A DNA stretch of 64,000 nt from Metallosphaera sedula DSM 5348 (GCF_000016605.1 NC_009440.1:434001-498000); one strand, 5' to 3'; shown: positions 45,749 through 58,316, counted from the first letter of the stretch. The notes: generated by a model not told the origin, from the letters alone. A program made the numbers and translations.

Positions 45749-45809
45749 GGCCCTTAGCGGGGATCTGAATAACTGGAGTGACGTCAGCTTCACTCCTATT
45801 GCATGGGCC
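45749..45809. other. Nested inverted repeats between the OFOR genes and the hypothetical gene
   Basis: Outer arms GGCCC (45749-45753) and GGGCC (45805-45809) enclose a perfect hairpin GGAGTGA (45775-45781) / TCACTCC (45790-45796) with an eight-base loop. It is located in a 263-base gap between two minus-strand genes. It might be a terminator-proximal structure, an operator or a small RNA; no ORF is present. Confidence 0.35.
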
Positions 45810-45953
45810 CAATCATGAAGAATTCTACGGGAATCTGATGGGATAAAAATTGATTATATCATAAAAATTTTATAAATAGCTTAAGGAATACCTTTGGCGA
45901 GTTGCGTATCATTCTCCTGATGATCTATTGGAAGGGATGAGTGCTAGTGATAC

Positions 45954-48753
<2,800 letters not shown>

Positions 48754-48929
48754 TATTCTCTCATGATAATATGCTTCAGAAGGTATTAAAGTGAATCTCC
48801 TGATGATTATAAACAGGTTCGATATGGTTTAAACTTCTGAAACCAGATAATGTATAATTCGTTCCATTTGTATCAGTTTATAGTCTAGGGTTGAAAACTC
48901 ATGACACGCATTAACTAGTTTGTAGCTAG

Positions 48930-49457
48930 ATGGTAAAAAGGGATAATTACCCTCATGCGGTGTTTAGACCCATGAAAACGTTAGAAGTACCTGAGACCTT
49001 GGCTACCAAACTATTTGAAATCAGCGAGAGGAGCAGAAAAAGACCCTATGATGTGATAGCGGAACTGCTGTTGGATAGGATGGAGGAGGCCGAGAGATTG
49101 AGCACGTTGTTGGATCTCAGTGTAGAGTTTGAGAAATTGGGCGATGAGCTACATTCCAAGGGAGATGCGGTCGAGGCCGGAGAGGCCTACTGGAGGGCTC
49201 TTTCCTACGCTATGAGAGCTGTAGCCATGAAAATAGGGTTTGACGTCACAACATATCAGGATCACTTCTCCCTCGTGGAATACCTTTCTTACAAACTGAA
49301 CAATGGATCACTTGTCGTGAGCTTCCTAAACGCCGAAAGGCTTCACGGAGAGTTTCACCCCAGACCCCAGAACCCAGAGGAGTTTGAGTTTAGGAAGAAG
49401 CATGCGAAACTCCTTCTTACTGAGCTAAGACATTTAATTAACGAAATGCAAAAGTAG
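48930..49457 (+). CDS. PaREP1-family (HEPN-like) protein
   Basis: A 175-residue helical protein. LGDELHSKGDAVEAGEAYWRALSYAMRAVA is the typical PaREP1 core (shown here in part), followed by a second helical half with ERLHGEFHP. These proteins are common in crenarchaea and related to HEPN domains; their function is not known. The ATG at 48972 (MKTLEVPETL), where the DNA-binding-like opening starts, is an alternative. It ends three bases before the molybdenum hydroxylase gene, so both may be co-transcribed. Confidence 0.62.
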   Translation: MVKRDNYPHAVFRPMKTLEVPETLATKLFEISERSRKRPYDVIAELLLDRMEEAERLSTLLDLSVEFEKLGDELHSKGDAVEAGEAYWRALSYAMRAVAMKIGFDVTTYQDHFSLVEYLSYKLNNGSLVVSFLNAERLHGEFHPRPQNPEEFEFRKKHAKLLLTELRHLINEMQK

Positions 49458-49459
49458 AT

Positions 49460-51556
49460 ATGCGAAGACTGGACGTAATAGATCTTATTCAAGGGAAGGG
49501 GACCTATGTAGATGATTTTCACTTCAGGGGATATTACGGAGTCCTGGTCAGGAGCCCCTATCCCCACGCAATAATCAAGTCAATGGACATCTCCGATGCG
49601 ACCAAGAAAGGAGCTAAGGTCCTGACAGGCAGGGACATGACTGTGGGAGACACTGAGGGAGAGGAAAGGGAAGGCTCTTCCCTGGGACAATCTCCGCTTG
49701 CCACCAGAAAAGTAAGGTATATGGGAGAGCCTGTGGCCCTAGTACTCGCAGAAAATCCGTATAAGGCGCAAGACCTCGCTGAGACGGTACAGGTTGATTA
49801 CGAGGAACTTCAGCCCGTGAACGATATAGATCAGGCACTGGAAGGGGAGAGCCTCGTTTTCGAGGAACTTGGTTCCAACGTTGTGGGAAATAAGGTCTTC
49901 GAGTACGGGAGTATTCCCACGGGCGGAAAGGAGGTTACACTGGATCTATACTGGTCCAGATCCTCTGGTAATCCGATTGAACCATTTGGGGTAGTAGCTA
50001 TTCCAGAGTCTTGGGGAATTAGAATACTTGCTAACATGCAGGCTCCAAACTATCTGGCAGGCGAGATCTCAAGAGCCCTCAACTTGAAGGTCGTAGCAGA
50101 ACCCCTACGCCAGGGAGGTAGTTTTGGGGCTAAGTTTTCGGTACTTAACTATGCTGTGATCATTGCCTACGCTGCCTGGAAGTTCAAGACCCCTGTTAAG
50201 TGGATCGAGACTAGGACGGAACACCTCATGGCATCAAACAGCTCCGGACCTGAGAGAAAGTTTAAGGCTAGAGCCACATTCCTCCCCGACGGGACAGTTA
50301 CCGGACTTGATATCAAGATATGGGAGGACGTGGGCGCGGCGACCTCCGGTGGACAAGCCTTCAAACCCACAGGAATTCTAGCAGGTCCCTATGCGGTTAG
50401 GAACATTAGATATGAGGTTAACTTAGTTGCGACTAACAAGAATCCTCCAGGTGCCTTTAGGGGGGCTGGAACACCTCCGCACACCTGGGCCCTCGAAAGG
50501 TTGATGGACGCGGTAGCAGATGAGCTTGGACTTGGGAGAGAAGAGGTAAGGAAAAGGAATTTCATAAAGACATTTCCGTATGAGGCCCCTTACGCCTTCT
50601 ACGACTCAGGCAACCCATCTCAGCTTTTGGAGTTAGCCCTATCCAGAAACGATATCTTCTCATTGAGGGAAAAAGGATACGGCGTTGGTCTGGCCTGCTC
50701 CACTGACCCGAGCACCCCCTCAGGACAAGAGGAAGTACATCTCTACGTAAGGAATGGAAAAGTAGTGGTAGGTATTGGTTATGGCCCTGAGGGACAGGGG
50801 AATGAACATACGGCCATGAGACTAACCTCTGAGCTCTTGGGAATCCCCCTCAACTCGGTTACAGTCGAGACCCTAGACTCGTCGAGGATAGGATCTAGCT
50901 TCGGACCTGGAGGTAGCAGGATGGCTGTGTTCATGGCTGGGGCAATCAAGGGGGCCACGGAGGAACTAGTTAGGAAAATAAGGACTAGACTTGAGAGGGA
51001 ACTAGGAAAAGAAGTCACATATCACAGTGGGGTTTTCAAGGTAAAGGGAGATGGAACTGAGATACCCATAACACAGGTGGAGGAAGAAGCCAAATACACC
51101 TTCACGTTACAGGGTAAAACTAGGTTTAACGCCTACCCCTTCGCATGTGATCTAGCAGTGGTTAAGGTGGATCGCGATACTGGAGTAATTAAGCCCGTAA
51201 AACATGTGGTATACATAGATCCAGGTACACCCTTAGACGAGGATTTAGTAAAGGAGCAGGTTATAGGAGGTACATACATCGGAATATCGCTTGCCCTCTA
51301 CGAGAGTTACGTCTACGATGAGGGTAAACTTCTCACAACCAGCCTTTCAGATTACAACATGCCAACTGCGGTGGAGATTCCTGACATAGAGATTAACATT
51401 GTTCCCACACCTTCGCCCTACACACCCATAGGCGCCAAGGGGATAGGGGAGATTCCGGTGGGAGTCGCGGCAGCAGCTGTAACTTCGGCCGTGGAGAACG
51501 CCCTACACAAGAGAGTAACTAGGGTTCCAGTGAGGCCAGAGGACATTCTAGATTAA
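49460..51556 (+). CDS. Molybdenum hydroxylase large subunit (aldehyde oxidase/xanthine dehydrogenase family)
   Basis: A 698-residue protein with the domain order of CoxL/CutA: N-terminal Ald_Xan_dh_C region (GKGTYVDDFHFRGYYGVLVRSPYPHA), then molybdopterin-binding motifs GGSFGAKF, AFRGAGTPP and the catalytic Glu in GAKGIGEIPVG near the C-terminus. It is some 40-90 residues shorter than many relatives. Medium (FAD) and small (2Fe-2S) subunits are not encoded next to it, so it must find partners elsewhere or is an unusual stand-alone subunit. Substrate is probably an aldehyde, by similarity to the glyceraldehyde oxidoreductases of Sulfolobales. It overlaps the convergent next gene by nine bases. 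Confidence 0.8.
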   Translation: MRRLDVIDLIQGKGTYVDDFHFRGYYGVLVRSPYPHAIIKSMDISDATKKGAKVLTGRDMTVGDTEGEEREGSSLGQSPLATRKVRYMGEPVALVLAENPYKAQDLAETVQVDYEELQPVNDIDQALEGESLVFEELGSNVVGNKVFEYGSIPTGGKEVTLDLYWSRSSGNPIEPFGVVAIPESWGIRILANMQAPNYLAGEISRALNLKVVAEPLRQGGSFGAKFSVLNYAVIIAYAAWKFKTPVKWIETRTEHLMASNSSGPERKFKARATFLPDGTVTGLDIKIWEDVGAATSGGQAFKPTGILAGPYAVRNIRYEVNLVATNKNPPGAFRGAGTPPHTWALERLMDAVADELGLGREEVRKRNFIKTFPYEAPYAFYDSGNPSQLLELALSRNDIFSLREKGYGVGLACSTDPSTPSGQEEVHLYVRNGKVVVGIGYGPEGQGNEHTAMRLTSELLGIPLNSVTVETLDSSRIGSSFGPGGSRMAVFMAGAIKGATEELVRKIRTRLERELGKEVTYHSGVFKVKGDGTEIPITQVEEEAKYTFTLQGKTRFNAYPFACDLAVVKVDRDTGVIKPVKHVVYIDPGTPLDEDLVKEQVIGGTYIGISLALYESYVYDEGKLLTTSLSDYNMPTAVEIPDIEINIVPTPSPYTPIGAKGIGEIPVGVAAAAVTSAVENALHKRVTRVPVRPEDILD

Positions 51557-52339
51557 CTTGCTGGCCAGGGCCTCCACAATCTCGTTCCTGAAGATTGTCT
51601 TTTTCTTGTAATCGTAATAGAGAGATGCCTTAGATCTAGGACTTAGTGTATCTCCAGCTAGAACTTCGTCAGGACTTGCCTTACCCTCTAGAATCTCCAC
51701 TCTTAGCTCTTCGCCGTTCCTTGTTACCTTGACCCTGTTCTCCGAAAGCTTTAGGTTCATGGCTAAGACTGAGGAGAAGAGGGTTAACCCCATGGGATAG
51801 AAGTTAAGCGCAACTGGACCCTGCATTAACGCATCCACCGATTTATTCTCAATGAAGATATTCCTCTTCTTCTCCAGGTTAACGACCTTTCCATCTCGGA
51901 ACGTGGCCACTATATCATCTTCCCCTTGCCTAGCTATGGCCCCCTCTAGGCTCGCATAAGACTCGTAGGGAACGAAGGTAAGCCTCATTTTCCCCTCCTT
52001 TACCATAACCTTTGCAGGTACGGAGTTGTTCTCCACAAAGGTTACCACAACATCAGTCTCGGGGGTTGCGTAATATGGGAACTGAACTCCTTCCCCAGTT
52101 TTTCCGCCCAGTCTATTAATTGCATTCTGGATAAACTTATCCCTATCGTTACTAAATGATTTATATAAATCCTCCAATCTTGAATCTAATCTTTTTATGA
52201 GAGATTTAAGAAGATCGTCCTCTAAATAAAAAGAGACTAGCTCAACTAAACCCAATTCCTTTGATAGTTTGGATGCTATCTCAGCCATGGATTTTGTTGA
52301 AGGATTCTGCAGAAACGCCTTTAGCGAGATGGGTTCCAT
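51548..52339 (-). CDS. Hypothetical protein, 263 residues
   Basis: A soluble protein with a helical first third and a beta-rich remainder (VVVTFVENNSVPAKVMVKEG, DDIVATFRDGKVVNLEKKRN). No cysteine, membrane helix or known motif. It converges on the molybdenum hydroxylase gene with a nine-base overlap of the 3' ends. I do not recognise the family. Confidence 0.6.
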   Translation of the reverse strand: MEPISLKAFLQNPSTKSMAEIASKLSKELGLVELVSFYLEDDLLKSLIKRLDSRLEDLYKSFSNDRDKFIQNAINRLGGKTGEGVQFPYYATPETDVVVTFVENNSVPAKVMVKEGKMRLTFVPYESYASLEGAIARQGEDDIVATFRDGKVVNLEKKRNIFIENKSVDALMQGPVALNFYPMGLTLFSSVLAMNLKLSENRVKVTRNGEELRVEILEGKASPDEVLAGDTLSPRSKASLYYDYKKKTIFRNEIVEALASKLI

Positions 52340-52516
52340 TGTGCCCTATAACACTGTGGTAATAAATATTTGAAGGTTTGATCCCGATTACGTAATACTT
52401 TCTGTATTTTCATTAGCTGGAACGAGATATTTGGATGTTCACCAATGCGTTCACTGATGTGAACACGGAGATTTCGCTGATTTATCTTTTATAGAGGAAC
52501 ATCGTACTTGTACTTA

Positions 52517-53104
52517 ATGAAGCCACTATACATAGGTCTAATAGCTCTAGCCTTACTGGGTTCTGGAGTTGCAGCCTCATCGGTCGCAGGATTTGGACCA
52601 ATTGCCTACATAACGTATCATATAATATCAAATCAAGGAAATGAAAATATCACCATATTACCTGCAAATATAGATCTAGGGAATTTAACACCGGGCATGA
52701 AAGGAAATGTAACAGCTAATGCCACAATAACTTTGAGCAAGGCAGATAATTATACTATCATGTTATTACATGTAGAGAAGTTAAAGAAGGACTTTTCAAG
52801 TTTCGTTGTGGAAATCACCATAGACAACCAAACCTTCAATGTGAGCGAGGATAATCCATATCACGTAATACAGCTCCAGAATGGAACCTATCAGGTCATC
52901 ATAAAAATATTCTACACGGTGTCCATGAACCCCAAGGGAGATCTCAACGTTAGTAATGAACCACTATTGATCATACACCCTGGAATCGTGAAGGATAACG
53001 GAGACCATGGCCATGGAAATCATGACCATGGGGACCACGGTAATGGAAATCAGAATTCACAGGGTAGAAATGATAATCAAGATGACGACCAAAACGATAG
53101 CTAA
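52517..53104 (+). CDS. Exported protein with a His/Asp-rich metal-binding tail
   Basis: A 195-residue protein with an N-terminal signal (MKPLYIGLIALALLGSGVAA), an extracytoplasmic beta-rich domain with many N-glycosylation sequons, and a C-terminal tail of low complexity with DHGHGNHDHGDHG followed by Asn/Asp/Gln-rich sequence. The ATG at 52517 is 23-30 bases after CTTTTATAG (52486-52494), which favours it over the TTG at 52508. The tail could bind Cu, Zn, Ni or Fe outside the cell; no family recognised. It is a single-gene unit. Confidence 0.65.
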   Translation: MKPLYIGLIALALLGSGVAASSVAGFGPIAYITYHIISNQGNENITILPANIDLGNLTPGMKGNVTANATITLSKADNYTIMLLHVEKLKKDFSSFVVEITIDNQTFNVSEDNPYHVIQLQNGTYQVIIKIFYTVSMNPKGDLNVSNEPLLIIHPGIVKDNGDHGHGNHDHGDHGNGNQNSQGRNDNQDDDQNDS

Positions 53105-53232
53105 GACAAATAATTTTTCTTGGTAACTAATTTTTCTTCTTATCTACGTCTTGAGAATTATTGGGAACCGAACATAGGTTGTCCACGTCTGGAAAACTTT
53201 AATATATTTACTGGTAAAAATACTATAAGGGA

Positions 53233-53252
53233 CTGTCCGGGGATACGGACAG
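53233..53252. promoter_or_regulatory. Perfect inverted repeat upstream of the DUF3800 gene
   Basis: CTGTCCG (53233-53239) and CGGACAG (53246-53252) around a six-base centre. AATTAAAT at 53261-53268 looks like the TATA box for a leaderless start at 53291, so the repeat lies directly upstream of the core promoter, the place of an activator or BRE-blocking site. Confidence 0.45.
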
Positions 53253-53290
53253 GATCATACAATTAAATCATGTTTATCTTCACTCTCTAG

Positions 53291-53959
53291 ATGATTGCCT
53301 CTATCGACGAATCTGGGAATCCTTCCGTTAACGATCCATTGCCCTTTGTGCTGAGCATTGCTTTGATTCAGGACGAGGAGGGATACAAGGAGGGATACGA
53401 GAATATCTCACTAAAGCTGTTTAATAAAATGAGGATCTTCAAGTATTCAGCCGATAAACCTAAGAAGGACGACCCAAAGGGGGTTAACGTAAAGGGTTTG
53501 TTCATAGAGTCAATCTCGCCCTACGTCTCCCCAATCTCGATCGTGATAGAGAAGCACGAGGACATAAAGAACCTAGTGATAGAGACTTATGGCAAGTTAA
53601 TTGCAAATCACTTAAGCGAATTAATTGTGAACAATCCAGGCTCGTCGAAGATGAAAGTAGTGTATGATAAGGTCCCCCTATTTACGTCCAGTGACAAGCA
53701 ATTCATCACTACAAATTTTTACAGATGGATGAAGGTCGCGAAATCTTTAAGGCCACACGTAGTTGTGGACCTATCATGGAAGGACAGGGATATATGGATC
53801 TCGGCCGCGGATTACGTGACAGGCATTACAAGGGATAGTGTGCTATGCGGAAAAGGACTGGTTATTCGAGAGTACTGCGATATAGTGGAGGATTGGATAG
53901 GCTTACTAAAGCCCAAGATAAGGTCTTACACAACTGAGGAAGTGAAGGTTCTTAGGTAG
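53291..53959 (+). CDS. DUF3800-family protein
   Basis: A 222-residue protein opening with ASIDESGNP, the signature of DUF3800, a putative RNase H-like fold with acidic active site; VVYDKVP at about 122 and WISAADYVTG at about 171 supply further Asp residues as in the family. DUF3800 genes are often found in mobile or defence regions. Here it stands alone after an inverted repeat. The 227 bases downstream (53960-54186) hold nothing that I can support. Confidence 0.68.
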   Translation: MIASIDESGNPSVNDPLPFVLSIALIQDEEGYKEGYENISLKLFNKMRIFKYSADKPKKDDPKGVNVKGLFIESISPYVSPISIVIEKHEDIKNLVIETYGKLIANHLSELIVNNPGSSKMKVVYDKVPLFTSSDKQFITTNFYRWMKVAKSLRPHVVVDLSWKDRDIWISAADYVTGITRDSVLCGKGLVIREYCDIVEDWIGLLKPKIRSYTTEEVKVLR

Positions 53960-54186
53960 TGAAGGTAAAGTTACTGTGCCAGACTAGGTAAGTCCCATTG
54001 AGCACATGGACTTAACTTGAGGATGAAGATTGTCCTGATGTCAAAAGCGCTACGAGACCAAGTGTTCCGCTATATCAAAGAGCCCACTTAAGTTCACTGG
54101 TGCGTCGAGAAATTTCCCTTAGGATCCATAATAACCCCACAAGATTTACATGAAAGACAGGATAACTAGATCCCAAGGACCACCAT

Positions 54187-54909
54187 CTAGCCAGTGCTTA
54201 GCTCCTCCACCGAGAACTGTACTAATTCCTTCAATCTATCTAACCTAAGATGAAAATAACTCATCGGGTCAATGTCCACAGTGACGAAACCGTCCTCTTC
54301 TCCCATCTCCGCCACAGCCTTCACGTCCACTATTTCTCCCCTCCTGTAGGGAACCACTGCAACACTTCCTCCCACGAAATTTGGAAGCTCGACTGCATTT
54401 GCGTTAACTACTGCTATCCTGTTCTCCAACGCACGCATTCTCACATATTCCCTCCACTTATCCATTCCCTCCCTGCGAATCTTGGATGGGACCAAAAGAA
54501 CTTCAACTCCCTTAGAGAACAGGGCCCTGGGAACCTCTGGGAAGTCCAGATCGTAACATATGACTATCCCTATCCTGACCCCATTCACGGTGAAGTAATA
54601 TAGCGTGGTTCCGGGTAGGAGCTTCCCCTTCTCATTCCCAAAAAGATGGATTTTCTTTGCTATGCCTGCAATCTGCCCTCTGGGCGTTATTATGGGAGAA
54701 ATGACTGAAACCTCGTCCTCCACTGCACCGGGAATAATGAAGGCGGTGTACTTTACAGCTAATCGCTGAAACTCGGCTAGGGGAAGATCATCTAGAGTCT
54801 TCACCCACTTCTCAGGTAAAAGGACTACCTGCGATCCGCTCTCCAGTGCCTTCTCTGTATTACGAAGCGCTGACTCAACTGTGGTAGGCTGCACTATGGC
54901 TATTTTCAA
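54187..54909 (-). CDS. Carbon-nitrogen hydrolase (nitrilase superfamily)
   Basis: A 240-residue protein with the Glu-Lys-Cys triad: E33 in LLPEKWV, K in AKKIHLFGNE at about 86, and Cys in GIVICYDLDFPEVPRAL at about 119. It hydrolyses an amide or nitrile of unknown nature; small forms of this size are often omega-amidases or deaminated-metabolite repair enzymes. It overlaps the upstream CBS-HPF gene by four bases, suggesting joint expression. Confidence 0.8.
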   Translation of the reverse strand: MKIAIVQPTTVESALRNTEKALESGSQVVLLPEKWVKTLDDLPLAEFQRLAVKYTAFIIPGAVEDEVSVISPIITPRGQIAGIAKKIHLFGNEKGKLLPGTTLYYFTVNGVRIGIVICYDLDFPEVPRALFSKGVEVLLVPSKIRREGMDKWREYVRMRALENRIAVVNANAVELPNFVGGSVAVVPYRRGEIVDVKAVAEMGEEDGFVTVDIDPMSYFHLRLDRLKELVQFSVEELSTG

Positions 54910-56033
54910 ATTACCTCTTCCTTGTCACCCTTTTTCTCCTGGATTCTCTTTAATCTTTTTATTAGCCTTTGCTCCAACGTGTCCACGGCCCTCTTTACTG
55001 CAGCCACTGGATCCCTGTCGCTGTCGTTTGCCACGAAATTACCTATCTTCGTGGAGATATTTACCGAGACCTTGTAGAGAGGCCTGCCCTGACTGGAGGC
55101 CTCCTCCTTGAAGGAAACCCTGAAGTTGTTTATATCCACGAACTTCTCAAGCTTCGATAGGTACCTCTCTAGAACGCCGTCCAACTGTGCCTTTAGCTCC
55201 TTGTTCCTGAGGCCTGAGGTGAGCTTCGCCTCTATGGGCATTGAGAGCTGGAACTTGGACTCGAGAGACTTTATGATGTCTATTCCGCTTATGATCCCTG
55301 AGAGAAAGTCACCCTCCATGACCGGAGCTCCCGAGATCTTGTTCTTCAACAATTTTTGAGCAACCTCCTTGAGCGGATCAACTCCAGACACCGTGATCAC
55401 AGGGGAAACCATTATTTCCTTCAGGGGGCTAGCCATAACCCTCTCCTCTTCGCTTAGGATTGAGGCTCTCTTCCTTTCGCTAAGTGGAGTGTAGAGGGCG
55501 TTAACTATGTCCCTTGTGGTAACTATTCCCACGAGCTTCTTGTCCTGGACAATTGGAATCCTTGAGATGTTGTCTCTAACCATAATCCATCTAGCCTTGG
55601 CAACTGAGTCCTCTGGGGAAAGGGTAACAGGCGGGGAACTCATGAACTCCCTTGCCCTCCCAGTCTCCAATTGACCTGAGTTTAGAAGGTAGGAAAGAAC
55701 CTGTTCCCTTGTGATAATCCCCAGAAGGTTTCTGGAGTCATCGGTGACGGGGATGGCCCTGGCCTTGGTCGTGTAAAACTTGACTATCACCTTGTTGAAG
55801 TCGTCATTCTTAGACAGGGAGATAACGGGGGAAGACACATTTATGATCCTTGTCTCCAGGTTCACCCTTCTCCTGATGAGTTCCTTGAAGGAGAGAATAC
55901 CCACAAGCTTCTTGTTGTTAACAACTGGAACAACCCACTGGTTAGCTTCCTTCATTTTGTTGAGCACATCCCTAAGTTTATCATTGGAATTAGCAACTAG
56001 GGATGGGCTCACCATGAGCTCTGAGGCACTCAT
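54906..56033 (-). CDS. Four CBS domains fused to a ribosome-hibernation-factor-like domain
   Basis: A 375-residue protein. Residues about 1-260 are four CBS modules (ELMVSPSLV, FMSSPPVTL, EIMVSPVITV and the repeated G-I-x-T-x-x-x-I/V motifs). Residues about 268-365 have the pattern of HPF/RaiA (S30AE): a strand FRVSFKEEAS, PLYKVSVNISTKIGNFVAND, then DPVAAVKRAVDTLEQRLIKR, a helix rich in Lys/Arg. CBS modules bind adenosine nucleotides, so this could silence ribosomes when energy is low. CBS-containing hibernation factors have been described in archaea; whether this is one is inferred from the pattern only. It is co-oriented with the nitrilase gene. Confidence 0.68.
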   Translation of the reverse strand: MSASELMVSPSLVANSNDKLRDVLNKMKEANQWVVPVVNNKKLVGILSFKELIRRRVNLETRIINVSSPVISLSKNDDFNKVIVKFYTTKARAIPVTDDSRNLLGIITREQVLSYLLNSGQLETGRAREFMSSPPVTLSPEDSVAKARWIMVRDNISRIPIVQDKKLVGIVTTRDIVNALYTPLSERKRASILSEEERVMASPLKEIMVSPVITVSGVDPLKEVAQKLLKNKISGAPVMEGDFLSGIISGIDIIKSLESKFQLSMPIEAKLTSGLRNKELKAQLDGVLERYLSKLEKFVDINNFRVSFKEEASSQGRPLYKVSVNISTKIGNFVANDSDRDPVAAVKRAVDTLEQRLIKRLKRIQEKKGDKEEVI

Positions 56034-56081
56034 AATGTCACGTGTAATCTTTTATTGATCTGATTATAAAAGCTACTTAGG

Positions 56082-57128
56082 ATGCACAGAACTGTTTTCG
56101 TGTGGGATGATGCTTACCTGGATTACTCCTTTCCAGGGGATCATCCCTTTAAGTCGTTTAGGGAGAGCAGAGCTAAGAAGTACATGGAGGAGAGGGGGTT
56201 CTTTCATCACATGGAAATGAGGAGGCCGGATCCAGACGATGAGAGTATTCTCTTGAATGTTCACTCTCGGGATTACGTGGACTTCGTGAAGATGAAGAGT
56301 CAGGAGGGGGAGGGATTACTGGATTATGGGGATACTCCAGCCTTCAAAGGCGTCTTCGAGAGCGCACTGAGAAGGGTAATGGGTAGCGTTACGGGGATTA
56401 GGTTGCTGGCACAGGGCTACGACCACGCAGTGAACTTGGGAGGGGGTTTACATCACGCGCAATGGGGATCAGCATCTGGGTTCTGCGTCTTCAATGACGT
56501 TGCCATTGCGGCAAAGGAGGGAGAGAAGTTCTTCAGAAGGATCGCAATTGTTGATGTGGACGGACATCACGGCGACGGAACCCAAGCGTTACTTTACGAT
56601 GACCCCAATGTTCTGAAGATATCCCTGCATATGTATCATAGGGGGTTTTTCCCCGGTACGGGAGAGATAAACGAAATTGGAACGGGGAAGGGAAAGGGGT
56701 ATACGGTTAACGTTCCTCTGCCTCCTGGAACCGCAGATGATGCCTATATTTACGCCTTTGATAACGTGGTTATACCCCTTCTGGATAGGTTTCAGCCAGA
56801 GGCCATAATCATCCAGGAGGGAGGAGACTCCCATTTCGACGATCCTCTCGTGGAGCTTAAGTTGAGCACCAGGGGTTACCTTGCATTGGTCAAGAGGATC
56901 CATGATCTAGCCCACAGGGGCACTGGAAAGATCCTGTTACTAGGGGGAGGAGGTTATAACTACGATGCGACTGCGAGAGTGTGGACAGTTTCCGTAGCTG
57001 AGTTACTCGGACTTGATGATCAGGAGGTTGAGTCTCTGCACGACTGCTGTCTTACCTCATCAAGTGCCTACATAATGGAGAGAGTTAAGCAGGTTGTAGA
57101 AGAAGTGAAAAAAGTTCACGGAATCTAG
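56082..57128 (+). CDS. Histone deacetylase/AcuC/acetylpolyamine amidohydrolase family protein
   Basis: A 348-residue zinc hydrolase: [10 protein letters not shown] at about 124, [15 protein letters not shown] at about 157 with the metal ligands, GRT-like [12 protein letters not shown] at about 245, and [15 protein letters not shown] at about 286. It removes acetyl groups from lysine side chains or polyamines. In Sulfolobales acetylation of the chromatin protein Alba and of other proteins is known, so a protein deacetylase role is possible. It converges on purT, the two stop codons abutting at 57128/57129. Confidence 0.83.
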   Translation: MHRTVFVWDDAYLDYSFPGDHPFKSFRESRAKKYMEERGFFHHMEMRRPDPDDESILLNVHSRDYVDFVKMKSQEGEGLLDYGDTPAFKGVFESALRRVMGSVTGIRLLAQGYDHAVNLGGGLHHAQWGSASGFCVFNDVAIAAKEGEKFFRRIAIVDVDGHHGDGTQALLYDDPNVLKISLHMYHRGFFPGTGEINEIGTGKGKGYTVNVPLPPGTADDAYIYAFDNVVIPLLDRFQPEAIIIQEGGDSHFDDPLVELKLSTRGYLALVKRIHDLAHRGTGKILLLGGGGYNYDATARVWTVSVAELLGLDDQEVESLHDCCLTSSSAYIMERVKQVVEEVKKVHGI

Positions 57129-58316
57129 TTACTTAACAAGGATGAGGGAGGAAGCCTTTCTCGCCTTGTCCCTTGCCTCATTCACATCATTTCCGTTTGC
57201 TAGTACCACTCCCATTCTCCTCTTGTCATAGGTTGAAGGTTTGCCGAAGAATCTAACCTGAACACCTGGAATAGAGAGGGCCTTCTCCACGTTCAGGTAG
57301 GATGGAGCCCAAGTCTCATATTGGGCGAGGATCACATGGGAGGCTGCTGGCGTTAATACCCTCACCTGAGGTATAGGTAAACCCAATGCTGCCCTAACAT
57401 GAATCTGAAACTCACTGATGTCTTGACTGGCCAGGGTGACGAGGCCTGTATCATGTGGCCTCGGCGATACTTCACTGAAAAGTACCCTGTTCCCTGAGAC
57501 AATTATCTCCACCCCAAATATCCCGAGACCACCCAACTCGTTCACCACCCTAGTGGCGTATTCCCTTGACCTTGCAATAACCTCCTGGCTCACCGTGGAT
57601 GGTTGCCATGACTCGACGTAATAGTAGCTGGGCCTTTGATGCTCTATGGGTTCAATGGTTCTGGTCTCTATGGATCCGTTATTCATGTGACGATAGGTGA
57701 GAACGGTGAGCTCGGTGTCCACCTTGACGTACTCTTCAACTATTACAGTTCTGCTCTTACCTCTAGCATGGGATACCGATTCCCTGAAGCCCTTCTCCAC
57801 CTCATCCTCTGATTTCACCAGAACGTGACCATGACCGCTGGAGCTCATCTCGGGTTTCAGGAGGCACGGAAATCCAACCTCTTTACACGCCCTTCTCGCC
57901 TCCTCCTCGTCGCTCGCAAAGGCGTACCTAGTTGTGGGCACGCCTACCTTTTCCGCAGCCAGCTTCCTTAACTGCATCCTGTTCATACATGTCTTCACAG
58001 CGTTTGCGTTGGGTATCACCCTGACTCCCTGATCCTCAAGGTCAAGCAATGCGTCAGTGTCAATGGCCTCTATCTCCGCTATCACCGCGTCTGGGTTCTC
58101 TCTCTTGATTATTGCCCTAATTGCGCTACCATTGAGCATGTCCACAACGTATTTCCTATGTGCAACATGCATGGCTGGTGCCATATCATATCTATCCACA
58201 GCTACAGTCTCTATTCCCATCCTCTGTGCCTCTATGACCATCTCCTTACCCAGTTCACCGCTACCAAGAAGGAGAATCTTCTTTCCGTTTCCCACCAATG
58301 GGGTTCCAAATTCCAT
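57129..58316 (-). CDS. purT: PurT, formate-dependent GAR transformylase
   Basis: A 395-residue ATP-grasp enzyme. The N-terminal [20 protein letters not shown], the central [20 protein letters not shown] lid, [16 protein letters not shown] and [16 protein letters not shown] are all hallmarks of PurT. It makes formyl-GAR from formate, ATP and GAR in purine synthesis, bypassing formyl-tetrahydrofolate. The length matches the family. Monocistronic. Confidence 0.9.
   Translation of the reverse strand: MEFGTPLVGNGKKILLLGSGELGKEMVIEAQRMGIETVAVDRYDMAPAMHVAHRKYVVDMLNGSAIRAIIKRENPDAVIAEIEAIDTDALLDLEDQGVRVIPNANAVKTCMNRMQLRKLAAEKVGVPTTRYAFASDEEEARRACKEVGFPCLLKPEMSSSGHGHVLVKSEDEVEKGFRESVSHARGKSRTVIVEEYVKVDTELTVLTYRHMNNGSIETRTIEPIEHQRPSYYYVESWQPSTVSQEVIARSREYATRVVNELGGLGIFGVEIIVSGNRVLFSEVSPRPHDTGLVTLASQDISEFQIHVRAALGLPIPQVRVLTPAASHVILAQYETWAPSYLNVEKALSIPGVQVRFFGKPSTYDKRRMGVVLANGNDVNEARDKARKASSLILVK

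Noticed and set aside
53960-54186. Possible C/D-box small RNA (GATGAAGA ... CTGATG)
   Set aside because: The boxes do not match the RUGAUGA/CUGA consensus and spacing well enough.
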